Below are positions 1-8,309 of a DNA stretch of 62,634 nt, piece after piece. Source of the stretch: Streptomyces sp. GESEQ-35 (lineage in GTDB: Bacteria; Actinomycetota; Actinomycetes; Streptomycetales; Streptomycetaceae); NCBI RefSeq assembly GCF_017948485.1, contig NZ_JAFFSX010000040.1:1-62634 (forward strand), read 5' to 3'. The position numbers were made by a program, and so were the translations under genes. The number at the start of each line of letters is the position of its first letter. Position 1 is the stretch's first letter. Below the pieces are notes generated by a model, which was not told the origin of the DNA, searched no databases, and saw nothing but the letters and a program-made list of their open reading frames with translations.

Positions 1-120
1 GCCGCGGGTGAAGGGGTACGACCCCGGCTCGCCCAGTTTCCCGGCCGGGTCCCAGCCCTCCAGCACCTGCGGCCCGTACACCGGCTCGATGGGCAGTCCG
101 GACTCCGACTCGCGCGTCAT
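1..120 (-). CDS. Methylmalonyl-CoA mutase-type acyl-CoA mutase, N-terminal 40 residues only
   Basis: Only the first 40 codons are inside the window and the reading frame stays open to base 1. The ATG at 118-120 is preceded by a good GGGAGG ribosome binding site. The peptide contains EGWDPAGKLGEPGSYPFTRG, which matches the conserved N-terminal segment of coenzyme-B12-dependent methylmalonyl/isobutyryl-CoA mutase large subunits, where this stretch precedes the acyl-CoA-binding TIM barrel. Such enzymes rearrange the carbon skeleton of acyl-CoA thioesters. Which acyl-CoA is used cannot be decided from 40 residues. It is divergent from the L,D-transpeptidase gene. Confidence 0.7.
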   Translation of the reverse strand, partial: MTRESESGLPIEPVYGPQVLEGWDPAGKLGEPGSYPFTRG

Positions 121-244
121 GGGTGTGCCTCCCGCCTCGCTCGGCCCCGAACTCAACAATGCCGCCAAGTTCGCCACCGGGCACCCACGGGAAACATCTC
201 ACGTGACGTACATCTGGGGCACGCGTGAGACGCCGGGGGTCGGG

Positions 245-1093
245 ATGCGTACCAGGGGCATGGGGAGATCGTGGGCGGGCGCGCTCGCCGGAGTGTGTGT
301 GCTGACGGGGTGCACGGTGCAGGCCGCGGGCTCGGAGGGCGGACAGCAGCCGCCGCCGGTGCGGATCGAGATCTCCCGTACGCCGTCCGACGACAAGCCC
401 GGCGCCGAGCCCGGAGACCGACCCAGCGCCAAGCCCAGCCCCAGGCCGGCCCCCACGCCGCCCAAGGTCATGTGGAGGCCCGGCGACACCGGGCGGGACG
501 TGCGGGAGCTCCAGGCCCGGCTGCGCCAGGTCGCCTGGCTCTTCGACGGGCCGACCGGGACCTACGACGATCTGACCGAGCAGGCGGTCAAGGGCTTCCA
601 GGGCAAGCGCGGACTGGCGAGGACCGGCGAGACCGACGCCGTCACCTGGCAGCGGCTGCTGCGGATGACGAACGAGCCCGGCCAGTGGGACCTCTATCTG
701 ATGGGCGGGCAGCCGGCCGACGCACCCGACGCACGCTGCATGACCGGCCGGGTGCTGTGCATCAGCAAGACCAGCCGGACACTGCGCTGGATGGTCGACG
801 GGCGGACGGTGACGACGGTCCCGGTCCGGTTCGGCTCGCAGTACACCCCCACCCGGGAAGGTGTGTTCCAGGTCTACTGGAAGTCACGGCACCATGTGTC
901 GACGCTCTATGACTCGCCGATGCCGTACGCGATGTTCTTCAGCGGCGGCCAGGCGGTGCACTACTCGTCGGACTTCGCGGCCACCGGTTACGCCGGCGCC
1001 TCGCACGGCTGCGTCAACGTACGGGACGAGGCGGCGATCGCGGGGCTGTTCGCGCAGGTGAGGAGCGGCGACAAGGTCGTCGTCCACTGGTGA
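245..1093 (+). CDS. L,D-transpeptidase lipoprotein with peptidoglycan-binding domain
   Basis: Cell-wall enzyme expected to make 3-3 peptidoglycan cross-links outside the membrane. I start it at ATG 245 because residues 1-23 then form a lipoprotein signal ending in the lipobox LTGC (Cys23); upstream codons in the same frame overlap the divergent mutase gene. A Pro-rich linker (about 35-75) is followed by a PG_binding_1 repeat (about 80-140) and a YkuD catalytic domain (about 165-282) with the active-site signature SHGCVNV (Cys256) and the upstream His in AVHYSSD. Length (282 aa) suits the family. A strong hairpin follows the stop codon. Confidence 0.9.
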   Translation: MRTRGMGRSWAGALAGVCVLTGCTVQAAGSEGGQQPPPVRIEISRTPSDDKPGAEPGDRPSAKPSPRPAPTPPKVMWRPGDTGRDVRELQARLRQVAWLFDGPTGTYDDLTEQAVKGFQGKRGLARTGETDAVTWQRLLRMTNEPGQWDLYLMGGQPADAPDARCMTGRVLCISKTSRTLRWMVDGRTVTTVPVRFGSQYTPTREGVFQVYWKSRHHVSTLYDSPMPYAMFFSGGQAVHYSSDFAATGYAGASHGCVNVRDEAAIAGLFAQVRSGDKVVVHW

Positions 1094-1107
1094 GAAGCGG
1101 TGAGTGG

Positions 1108-1146
1108 GGCGCGGGCGGGACCGGGGGAACGTGTCCCGCCCGCGCC
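1108..1146. terminator. Terminator hairpin after the L,D-transpeptidase gene
   Basis: Perfect 14-bp inverted repeat (GGCGCGGGCGGGAC at 1108-1121 and its complement at 1133-1146) with an 11-nt loop. There is no U-tract, as is usual in Streptomyces. It could serve both the upstream plus-strand gene and the converging minus-strand gene that ends at 1302. Confidence 0.7.
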
Positions 1147-1301
1147 GATGCACGAGCCGTAGGTACGGGGGGAACCCCGGCTCTGTGCGACGGCCGATGA
1201 CCAGTCGGCTCATTCATTACTGCGTCGCGACGGCCGAAAATGTCACGCGCGGCACGAGAAAAAGTTCAGACGGAGATAAAACAGCAGGTCAGACGGGTTG
1301 T

Positions 1302-2354
1302 TCAGGCCCCGGGTGCACCGAGGACGCTGTACGACGGGCTGGGTGCCGGCTCGGGAGAGGCCGACCCCGGGGAGGCCGTCGTCGCACGCTTCGGCAGCAG
1401 CGGGTTGAGGTCGGGCAGCAAGGGGGCGCTGTCGTCCCGGGTGTCGCCGGGCACTATGCCGCTGCCGTCGTCGTCACCGTCTCTGCCGCTCTCGTCGTCG
1501 TCCTTGTTCTCACCGCGGTCCTTGCCGGAGCCGTCCCTGGACTCGCCGGACGCGTCATCGCCGTCGGCCGCGTTCAGGACGGCCTTGCAGTACTTCGTCA
1601 CGCGTCCGGAGCCGCCCGCCATGTCCTGGAGGGCACGTCGGCGGTCGGCGGGCAGCTCCTTGCCGTCACGCACATCGCGGCAGGCCGCGGTCACCGAGCC
1701 CCACCAGTTGCGGAAACCGTCCGCCCGGCCCTGGGTGCCGGGGTTCTCGTCGGGCGCCTGACCGCCGGGCTGGGTGTGCTGCGGGGGTGGGCCGCCGGTG
1801 GGACCGCTCGGGGCATCCTCCGGCGCGGGCGTTCCGCTTCCACCGTCCGGGGTGTCCTTCGGCGGGGGTGACACCAGCGGGCGCTCGGGGGTCGCGGCGG
1901 CCGAGACCGAGGCGCCGGGCGCCGGTTCCTCCCCGCCGAACGGGGTCGGCAGCACGCCGGTTCCGGCCGCGACCCCGACGCCGCCGACCATCACGGCGGC
2001 CAGCGCGGCGGCCACACCCAGGCGCAGCGGACGGGCCCAGTGGGGGCGCCGCTCGGCGCGGACGGGAGTGCCGATCCGGACGAGCCCGGCGTCGGCGGCC
2101 CCGTGCCGGGCACCGCCGAAGACCACCGTCCCCTCGCCCTTCTCCGCGCGCACCTTGCGGAACGCGGCCAATGCGGCGGCCTCACCGGGGAGTTCGGCAC
2201 CGGTCGGCGGGGGTGCCGCGGACAGCGCACCGAGGGTTTCGGCGAGGCGGGCGGCCCGGTCGCGGGCGGCGGGGTCGACAGCTTCCAGTGACGCACCGCG
2301 CAGCAAAAGTTCCGCCGTTTCACGGTCCAGCCATCTGCACTGCTCGTCGGCCAT
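1302..2354 (-). CDS. Membrane-anchored partner (putative anti-sigma factor) of the upstream ECF sigma factor
   Basis: 350-aa protein whose ATG overlaps the sigma-factor stop as TGATG, so the two are translationally coupled. Residues 1-110 are cytoplasmic and Ala/Arg-rich. One transmembrane segment follows (LGVAAALAAVMVGGVGVAAG, about 113-132). The outer part has a Pro/Gly-rich linker, a short conserved region with two cysteines (TAACRDVRDG ... VTKYC), and an acidic low-complexity tail. The layout (sigma gene, then a one-TM protein) and the strong resemblance to the gene ending at 3345 suggest it restrains its sigma factor at the membrane. I see no ZAS zinc motif, so the anti-sigma role is inferred. 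Confidence 0.65.
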   Translation of the reverse strand: MADEQCRWLDRETAELLLRGASLEAVDPAARDRAARLAETLGALSAAPPPTGAELPGEAAALAAFRKVRAEKGEGTVVFGGARHGAADAGLVRIGTPVRAERRPHWARPLRLGVAAALAAVMVGGVGVAAGTGVLPTPFGGEEPAPGASVSAAATPERPLVSPPPKDTPDGGSGTPAPEDAPSGPTGGPPPQHTQPGGQAPDENPGTQGRADGFRNWWGSVTAACRDVRDGKELPADRRRALQDMAGGSGRVTKYCKAVLNAADGDDASGESRDGSGKDRGENKDDDESGRDGDDDGSGIVPGDTRDDSAPLLPDLNPLLPKRATTASPGSASPEPAPSPSYSVLGAPGA

Positions 2355-3028
2355 CACATGTCCTTCTGCGTCCGCGCACGCGTATGCGTCACACTCGCGG
2401 ACGTCACCGCGCGGTCGCGCGGCTCTCTCTGCGGCGGCAGGGCGTCGAGCCCGCCGACCGATTCCGGATCGGCTTCCGGGTGGTCGCCCAGCAGTTCGGC
2501 GAGCCGCTTCAGACCCCGGTGCGCCGCCGTACGGACGGCACCCGGGCGCTTGCCGAGGGTCTCGGCGGCGGTCTTGGCGTCGAGGCCCACCACCACGCGC
2601 AGGACGACGGCCTCGGCCTGGTCCTGCGGCAGCCGGGCGATGAGGGAGAGCGTGCTGTCCGTGGCCAGCGCCTCGATGGCCTCGCCGGCCGTGTCGGACT
2701 CGGCGGCCTTCCCGGTCAGCTCGGTCTCGTCGCCGCCGATCGCCGGGCGGCGGCCGCGCATCCGTATGTGGTCCAGCGCGCGGTTGCGGGCGATCCGGGC
2801 GGCCCAGCCGCGGAAACGGTCCGCGTCCCCGCTGAACCGCTCCAGGTCACGGGCTATCTGAAGCCAGGCCTCGGAGGCGATGTCCTCGGCGTCGTAGTCG
2901 CCGACGAGTGTCCGGACGTAGCCGAGCAACCGCGGGTGCACCGCGCGGTACACAGTCCGGAACGCGGTCTCGTCCCCGTCCTGTGCCGCAAGCACCGCGG
3001 CTGTCAGCTCCGCGTCGTCCCCCAGCAC
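2354..3028 (-). CDS. ECF-type RNA polymerase sigma factor
   Basis: 224 aa. The GTG start at 3028 has GAGGAA about five bases upstream. Sigma region 2 spans about 25-95 (LLGYVRTLVGDYDAEDIASE, with FRGWAARIARNRALDHIR as region 2.4) and region 4 spans about 130-190 (LPQDQAEAVVLRVVVGLDAK, then GKRPGAVRTAAHRGLKRLAE as the helix-turn-helix). A roughly 35-residue charged tail follows region 4. It is coupled to the membrane partner at 1302-2354. It is closely similar to the sigma factor at 4100-4690, so the locus is a tandem duplication. The signal it senses is unknown. Confidence 0.9.
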   Translation of the reverse strand: MLGDDAELTAAVLAAQDGDETAFRTVYRAVHPRLLGYVRTLVGDYDAEDIASEAWLQIARDLERFSGDADRFRGWAARIARNRALDHIRMRGRRPAIGGDETELTGKAAESDTAGEAIEALATDSTLSLIARLPQDQAEAVVLRVVVGLDAKTAAETLGKRPGAVRTAAHRGLKRLAELLGDHPEADPESVGGLDALPPQREPRDRAVTSASVTHTRARTQKDM

Positions 3029-3344
3029 CCGTATTCCTCGGTAGATGGTCAGTTATCGGCCGCGGCTTCGGAGCCGCCGATGCTCACGGTGAACAGTCAC
3101 CTTCCCCGTCCGGCGCGAAAGGCACGTTACGACTTGAAACCGCTGCTCGTCCATGTCCGTCCAAGATGCAACTACCGGGTGACGGCGTGAGGTGTGACAG
3201 AAAACGCACTCATGGCGCTGTAGGAGATACGGGTCGCCGCGCGGCCCGTGCCGCGCGACGGCCGGGGCCTCTCCTGTGGGGGGTGGCGGCCCCGGCCGTT
3301 GCTTTGGCTCACAACTCATGGGCCCCGGTGGGGTGTTGAGCGGG
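3029..3344. other. Intergenic leader of the 3028 sigma operon
   Basis: 316 bases without a convincing gene. It holds two GC-rich hairpins near the stop of the 3345 gene and, at 3185-3200 read on the minus strand, the sequence CTGTCACACCTCACGC. A related sequence lies upstream of the second sigma gene at 4813-4827, so this may be a shared promoter or operator. A 33-codon minus-strand reading frame (MDEQRFQVV...) lies in the leader, but it has little coding signal and I do not call it. Confidence 0.4.
3258..3299 (-). terminator. Terminator hairpin after the 3345 gene
   Basis: Perfect 12-bp inverted repeat (ACGGCCGGGGCC at 3258-3269, complement at 3288-3299) with an 18-nt loop, 45 bases past the stop of the second sigma-partner gene. 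A second small hairpin (CGCGCGGC/GCCGCGCG) lies at about 3237-3257. Confidence 0.6.
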
Positions 3345-4103
3345 TTACTTCTGCTTCGCCCTGGGCTTCTTGGTCTCCGCCGGACCGACTCCATTGCCCT
3401 TGCCGGCCACGCTGCCGGTTTTGCCCGGCTTGTCACCAGGTGTCGCCTGCGCCAACTGCTCCGCGCAGTACGCGGCGACGTCGCCCTCTCCGCCCGCGGC
3501 CGCGATGAGCCGCTGCCAGGCGGTCGACTCCAGAGCCTTGCCGTTGCCCTTGACGTGCTCATAGGCGCGGCAGTGCGCCTCGGTGTCCTTGGCGGTGACG
3601 GGACGGTCCGGGCGTACGGATTCGGTCGGGGAAGGCTGTGCTGCCGGTTCGCCGGGGGCGGAGGCATGCGCATCCGGGCGCTCGTGTTCGCCGGACGACG
3701 TACCGATCGCGGCGACCGCGACACCTCCGAGAGTGAGGCTCGCGAGGGCCACGGAGAGCGTTGCTTTCAGAGAGCGCTTCACACGCCGTTGCTCCCGGGG
3801 CCGCCAGTCGTCGCGACGGCGCGTACGGGCCTGGTGCTCGCCGGCGGCCCGGGCGGCCCGGAACGCGGCCACGGCCCGATGCTCGGCGTCGGTGCCGACG
3901 TCGCCTGCGCGCATCGCGGCGGCCAGCAGCGCCTCCAGACCGGCCCCGTCGTACACCTGCTCAGGTCCGGACACGGCGCCGCCCGGTCGCGCACGCCGGC
4001 GGCCGGATGCGGCCCGGTCTCCGCGCTGCCGTTCACCCATGTCCGATCCGTTCCTCGTCCGGTCCTCCGGCCTGTCCGCCGGCCCACCGCCGTCTTCGCT
4101 CAC
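3345..4103 (-). CDS. Membrane-anchored partner (putative anti-sigma factor) of the second ECF sigma factor
   Basis: 252-aa protein starting at GTG 4103, overlapping the sigma stop as GTGA. The cytoplasmic N-terminus (about 1-130) contains ALLAAAMRAGDVGTDAEHRA followed by a basic stretch. One transmembrane helix follows (LKATLSVALASLTLGGVAVA, about 131-151), then a Pro-rich linker and a short outer domain with two cysteines (EAHCRAY ... DVAAYC). The tail is Lys/Gly-rich. Order, topology and the C-R...Y-C outer motif match the partner at 1302-2354. An anti-sigma role is inferred from context only. Confidence 0.65.
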   Translation of the reverse strand: MSEDGGGPADRPEDRTRNGSDMGERQRGDRAASGRRRARPGGAVSGPEQVYDGAGLEALLAAAMRAGDVGTDAEHRAVAAFRAARAAGEHQARTRRRDDWRPREQRRVKRSLKATLSVALASLTLGGVAVAAIGTSSGEHERPDAHASAPGEPAAQPSPTESVRPDRPVTAKDTEAHCRAYEHVKGNGKALESTAWQRLIAAAGGEGDVAAYCAEQLAQATPGDKPGKTGSVAGKGNGVGPAETKKPRAKQK

Positions 4104-4690
4104 TTCGACTCCCCCAGCGTGCGGGGGCCGTCATCCGTCACACCCTCGACTCCCAGCTGCTCGGCCAGGCGCTTCAGACCCCGGTACGCGGCGGTGCGTA
4201 CGGCGCCGGGGCGCTTGCCCAGGACGCGGGCGGCGGCGGAGCCGTCGAGGCCGACCACCACGCGCAGCAGTACGGCCTCGGCCTGCTCGCGCGGCAGCCC
4301 TCGGACCAGCTCCAGGGCGTGCTCGGTGGAGATGGCCTCCAGCGCCTCGTCGTGCGTGCTGTGCGCGGAGGCCAGGTCCAGTACGTCCTGCTCCGTCGCC
4401 GTCGACCGGGGCCGCACCTTCTGCCGGCGCAGATGGTCCAGCGCCCGGTGCCGGGCGATGGTCGCGGTCCAGCCACGGAACCCGGCCCCGTCGCCCTTGA
4501 ACCGCCCGAGATCCCGGGCGATCTCCAGCCAGGCGTCCGAGGCCACGTCCTCGGCGTCGTCGCCGACGATCCCGCGCAGATAGCCGAGCAGTCCGGGCTG
4601 CACGATCCGGTAGGCGACCGCGAAAGCGGCCTCGTCACCTTCCTGGGCCCGCGCGACGGCCGCGCCCAGTTCCCCGTCGTACGTGTGCAC
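4100..4690 (-). CDS. ECF-type RNA polymerase sigma factor, paralogue of the one at 2354-3028
   Basis: 196 aa from GTG 4690. I chose this start because VHTYDGELGAAVARAQEGDE then aligns with the first residues of the paralogue; a longer frame back to 4921 exists but runs into the divergent promoter region. Region 2 includes LLGYLRGIVGDDAEDVASDA and FRGWTATIARHRALDHLRRQ. Region 4 includes LPREQAEAVLLRVVVGLDGS and GKRPGAVRTAAYRGLKRLAE. The gene is coupled to the membrane partner downstream. Two adjacent copies of one regulatory module suggest gene duplication with divergence of signal. Confidence 0.9.
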   Translation of the reverse strand: MHTYDGELGAAVARAQEGDEAAFAVAYRIVQPGLLGYLRGIVGDDAEDVASDAWLEIARDLGRFKGDGAGFRGWTATIARHRALDHLRRQKVRPRSTATEQDVLDLASAHSTHDEALEAISTEHALELVRGLPREQAEAVLLRVVVGLDGSAAARVLGKRPGAVRTAAYRGLKRLAEQLGVEGVTDDGPRTLGESK

Positions 4691-4966
4691 GCGGCGGGGT
4701 TTCCCTACCTGGCCCAAGAACTGTCCTCGTTCGTACCGAGTTGTGGCGGATCCGCACGGCGCGCCTTCACCGCCTCTGCGAACGTCCTCCACGACCAACA
4801 GCGTCTGGCCTCGCATAAGTGTCACAGCGCCCCGACCCTCCCACCCGTCAAGGGAGTGACGTAGGGCACATCTCGCCGCCGTGATGTTCACAGATCGCAC
4901 GGCGCTGTAAGGGTTGCCCACCCCCGTGACGGGTGGGCCATTTGTTGATTCCTAGGGGTGGGACAT
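4691..4966. promoter_or_regulatory. Divergent promoter region between the second sigma operon and the amidase gene
   Basis: Contains a candidate sigma-operon motif at 4813-4827 (minus strand CTGTGACACTTATGC) and an 8-bp inverted repeat GCCCACCC/GGGTGGGC at 4916-4923 and 4931-4938, close to the amidase start. Promoter positions are not proven. Confidence 0.4.
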
Positions 4967-7699
4967 TTGAGTCGCAAGTCGACCCGTGCGTACAAACCGC
5001 TGAGCCTCAAGCGAAGAGCCTGGCTGACCATCGGGGCAGTGGTACTGGGAGGCGCGGGAGTCGTCACCTACGCGGTCGCCGAACCGAGTTCCGATCAGGC
5101 GGCCCAAGTCGCCCGCGACAAACGGCCCGTGAAGGTCCATGACCTCGCGATGAAGGCCGCGGGCGCCGGCAAGCGGGAGCTCGCCAGGACCGGCACCGAG
5201 CAGTTCTCGCTGCTCGGGGTCACCTGGGCGGAGGACGCCCAGCCGCTCGACGGGACCGCGCAGGTGCGGACCCGGAGCGTCGAGACCGGCGCCTGGTCCG
5301 GCTGGCAGGACCTGGACGTCGACGACGCACACGCCGTCGACCGGGCCGAGCCCGGTGCGGAGGATGCCCGTGGTGGTTCCGAGCCGCTCTGGGTCGGGCC
5401 GTCCGACGGTGTCGAGGCCCGTGTCGTCGCCGGGGACGGATCGGCGAGTGCCGGTCTGCCCAAGGGACTCGAGATCAACCTCGTCGACCCGGGTGTGACC
5501 GCCCGGGAGGCGAAGAACAAGGCGCTGGACGGTACCGGCTCCGACCTGGATGCCGCGGCCTTCGCCGTCGAGGACCCGAGTGCATCGCCGTCGGACTCCC
5601 CGACTCCGAGCACCGAGCCCTCGCCCACCGACTCTCCCGTGGTCAGCGAGCCACCGTCGGCCTCGGCCTCGGTCTCCCCGAGCGAGAGCACCAGCCCGTC
5701 CCCGAGCGAGAGCGCGAGCCCTTCGCCGACCCCGACGGTCCCCACCGCCCCGCCCTCCACGGTCCACCAGCCGCCGATCGTCTCCCGCGCCCAGTGGGGC
5801 GCCGACGAGTCGATGGTCGACGACCCGGCGGAGTACATCGACAAGGTCAGCGCGGTCTTCGTGCACCACACGGTCGGCACGAACAACTACAGCTGCGCCG
5901 AGTCGGCGGCGCTGGTGCGCGGCATCATGGCGTACCACGTCGAGACCGAGAAGTGGAACGACATCGGCTACAACTTCCTGGTCGACAAGTGCGGCCGGAT
6001 CTTCGAGGGCCGCGCGGGCGGCATCGACCTGCCGGTGCGCGGCGCGCACACGTACGGCTTCAACGGTGACTCGACGGGCATCGCCGTCCTCGGCGACTTC
6101 GAGGGCGACCCGAACGCCACTCCGCCGAAGCCCGCGGGCAGGCCGACCCGGGCGACCCTGGAGTCCGTGGCCCGCGTCGCCGCCTGGAAACTCGGCCAGT
6201 ACGGGGGCAACCCGACCGGCAAGGTCACGCTGACCGCCGGCGCCGACACGGGCGTGTGGAAGGCGGGCCAGCAGGCCACGCTCAACACCGTCTCCGGTCA
6301 CCGCGACGGCTTCGCCACCGCCTGCCCGGGCAAGAACCTCTACGCCAAGCTGGGCGAGATCCGGCGCTACACGGCGAGCGCGGGCAAGAACTCCGCGATC
6401 CCGACCGCCGACCTCAACCGGGACGGCATCGACGACCTGGTCGCCGGCACCCCGAAGGCGAACCGGGTGACCGTGGTCCCGGGCGGCATCGACGGCCCCG
6501 TCGCCACGGCGAAGCTCGGCCTCACCCAGAGCAGCCCGGGCGTCCCCGGTTCCTCCGAGACCGGCGACGACTTCGGCGCCTCGACCGCCTGGGGCGACGT
6601 CAACGGCGACGGCTACGCCGACCTCGCGATCGGCTCACCGGGCGAGGACGACACCAGCGGCAACGCCGACCGCGGCCAGGTGTCGGTGATGTACGGCCCC
6701 GCCCTCACGACCGGCTTCTCCTTCACCACGTCGGGCGTCACGGCGGCGGGTGCGAAGCTCGGCTCGGCCCTCGCCATGGGCGACTTCAACGCCGACGGCA
6801 AGGCGGACGTCTTCGCGGCCGGCACCGGCAAGGGCGGCAACTGGAACGTGCGGACAGGCAACGGCGTCCACCAGTACGGCACCCTCACCACCGCCACGGG
6901 TGCGCTCGCCTACCTGGACGCCGCGACCGGCGACTTCAACCGGGACGGCTTCGCGGATGTCGCCGTCAACTACCGCGACGCCGGCGGCATCGGCCGCGTC
7001 GTCCGCTTCGCGGGTTCGGCCACCGGTCTGGCCAAGGTCGGCGTGATCTCCGTCAAGGGCGGCCGCTCCATCGCCGCGGGCGACGTCAACGGAAACGGCT
7101 ACGACGACATCGTCATCGGCCAGCCGTACGCCGCCGAGTCCGGCGGGAAGACCGGCGGCCAGGTGACCATGGTCCCGGGCACGTCCACCGGCTTCACCAC
7201 CACCGGCATGACGACGATCCACCAGGACAGCACGGGAGTTCCCGGCGCCAACGAGACGAACGACGCGATGGGCGCCTCGGTCTCGGTCGGCGACTTCAAC
7301 GCCGACGGATACGCGGACGTCCTCACGGGCGTCCCGAACGAGGACATCACCCGCAGCGGTGTCAACCAGGTCAACGCAGGCCAGGCGCTCCTGATCAAGG
7401 GCATCGCGTCCGGCCTCACCGGCTCCGGCTCGGTCGCGGTCTCGCAGGACACGACCGGCGTGACCGGCTCCACCGAGAGCAGTGACGCGTTCGGCTCGTC
7501 GGTGTCGCTGACGGACCTGTCCGGATTCGGGCGGGCCGACCTCACGTTCGGCGTGATGGGCGAGGACGCGGGCGACGGCATCCTCATGTACACCCCGAGC
7601 AACAGCGCGGGCCTCGGCTACTCGTCGACAGCCGTGTTCAGCAAGTCCGCGCTGGGCACCCCGACGGGCGGCCGCCTGGGCCAGACGATGGCGCCGTAA
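4967..7699 (+). CDS. Secreted PGRP-type N-acetylmuramoyl-L-alanine amidase with C-terminal FG-GAP repeats
   Basis: About 910 aa. I favour TTG 4967 because AGGGGTGGGA lies just upstream; GTG 4958 in the same frame is the alternative. An N-terminal signal/membrane segment (LTIGAVVLGGAGVVTYAVAE) is followed by a beta-rich region, a Ser/Pro/Thr linker (about 200-265), and an amidase_2/PGRP domain (about 270-460) with zinc-ligand motifs VFVHHTVG and HRDGFATACPG plus the substrate-site sequence FEGRAGGIDLPVRGAH. At least five FG-GAP/VCBS repeats (about 475-900; DLNRDGIDDL, DVNGDGYADL, DFNADGKADV, DFNRDGFADV, DFNADGYADV) probably form a beta-propeller. The role is peptidoglycan hydrolysis outside the cell, with the propeller possibly binding wall polymers. 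Confidence 0.9.
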   Translation: MSRKSTRAYKPLSLKRRAWLTIGAVVLGGAGVVTYAVAEPSSDQAAQVARDKRPVKVHDLAMKAAGAGKRELARTGTEQFSLLGVTWAEDAQPLDGTAQVRTRSVETGAWSGWQDLDVDDAHAVDRAEPGAEDARGGSEPLWVGPSDGVEARVVAGDGSASAGLPKGLEINLVDPGVTAREAKNKALDGTGSDLDAAAFAVEDPSASPSDSPTPSTEPSPTDSPVVSEPPSASASVSPSESTSPSPSESASPSPTPTVPTAPPSTVHQPPIVSRAQWGADESMVDDPAEYIDKVSAVFVHHTVGTNNYSCAESAALVRGIMAYHVETEKWNDIGYNFLVDKCGRIFEGRAGGIDLPVRGAHTYGFNGDSTGIAVLGDFEGDPNATPPKPAGRPTRATLESVARVAAWKLGQYGGNPTGKVTLTAGADTGVWKAGQQATLNTVSGHRDGFATACPGKNLYAKLGEIRRYTASAGKNSAIPTADLNRDGIDDLVAGTPKANRVTVVPGGIDGPVATAKLGLTQSSPGVPGSSETGDDFGASTAWGDVNGDGYADLAIGSPGEDDTSGNADRGQVSVMYGPALTTGFSFTTSGVTAAGAKLGSALAMGDFNADGKADVFAAGTGKGGNWNVRTGNGVHQYGTLTTATGALAYLDAATGDFNRDGFADVAVNYRDAGGIGRVVRFAGSATGLAKVGVISVKGGRSIAAGDVNGNGYDDIVIGQPYAAESGGKTGGQVTMVPGTSTGFTTTGMTTIHQDSTGVPGANETNDAMGASVSVGDFNADGYADVLTGVPNEDITRSGVNQVNAGQALLIKGIASGLTGSGSVAVSQDTTGVTGSTESSDAFGSSVSLTDLSGFGRADLTFGVMGEDAGDGILMYTPSNSAGLGYSSTAVFSKSALGTPTGGRLGQTMAP

Positions 7700-7711
7700 C
7701 GCCCGGCGGTT

Positions 7712-7746
7712 GGCCGGGGCCCTGTGCAGTGGGCAGGGCCCCGGCC
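7712..7746. terminator. Bidirectional terminator between convergent genes
   Basis: Perfect 13-bp inverted repeat GGCCGGGGCCCTG (7712-7724) and its complement (7734-7746) with a 9-nt loop, lying between the amidase stop and the minus-strand stop at 7749. Confidence 0.75.
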
Positions 7747-7748
7747 GG

Positions 7749-8240
7749 TCAGTGAAGTGACGTTCCGCCGGTCGCGTCCCGGCACAGCAGCCGCAGCGAG
7801 CCGTCCCCGGCGAAGCAGCGGCGCGCCTCGTCGATCGGGTCCCACAGGCGGCCGTCGGGCGTGCGGACCCAGTGGTCACCGCCGCCCGCCCACCACTCGG
7901 CGCCGGTCTGCCGTACGACGACCTCACCGGCGTACGCGCCGAAGCCACGCAGCATGCTCTCCACGGCGGCGTACGGCGTGCCCTCGCGGCGCAGTTCCTC
8001 GATCATCCGGTCGACACGCCACAGACTCTGGGCCGTGTAGTCGAGCCGAATCCGCGCGCCCTCGCGCATGGTCGCCACCGCGTCCGCCGCCCACCGCACC
8101 GGCTTCACCGCGGCCTGGGGCCTGGTCTCCTGCTGTGTCGTCACATTGGGAAGAGCGAGGTCAGCGAGGATTTCGTCACCCGGATCCGGCCACTGCGCGA
8201 GACCGGCGCAGGACCGCCCCACGGCCTGCACGACGCGCAC
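7749..8240 (-). CDS. Conserved hypothetical protein
   Basis: 163 aa from GTG 8240. I do not recognise a named family with confidence. The C-terminal half (AVESMLRGFGAYAGEVVVRQ, then a Trp-rich stretch and TPDGRLWDPIDEARRCF) resembles small actinobacterial proteins in which a helix is followed by a Gly-Ala-Tyr turn and a W...DP strand, similar to DUF3806-like proteins. No signal peptide or membrane helix is evident. It is divergent from the DUF1877 gene at 8310, with about 70 bases between starts. Confidence 0.6.
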   Translation of the reverse strand: MRVVQAVGRSCAGLAQWPDPGDEILADLALPNVTTQQETRPQAAVKPVRWAADAVATMREGARIRLDYTAQSLWRVDRMIEELRREGTPYAAVESMLRGFGAYAGEVVVRQTGAEWWAGGGDHWVRTPDGRLWDPIDEARRCFAGDGSLRLLCRDATGGTSLH

Positions 8241-8309
8241 AGGATTCGCTCAGCACAAGGGGTTTACGCCTCAGTGACGATTCGGGGCGTCCGTGCGCTC
8301 TTGTCACCG

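Noticed and set aside
3053..3157. 33-codon minus-strand frame (MDEQRFQVV...) in the sigma leader
   Set aside because: No ribosome binding site and an Arg-rich end; a leader peptide cannot be excluded but is not supported.
4691..4921. Longer start for the second sigma factor at GTG 4921
   Set aside because: The additional 77 residues are absent from the paralogue and cover the divergent promoter region. GTG 4690 aligns with the paralogue start.
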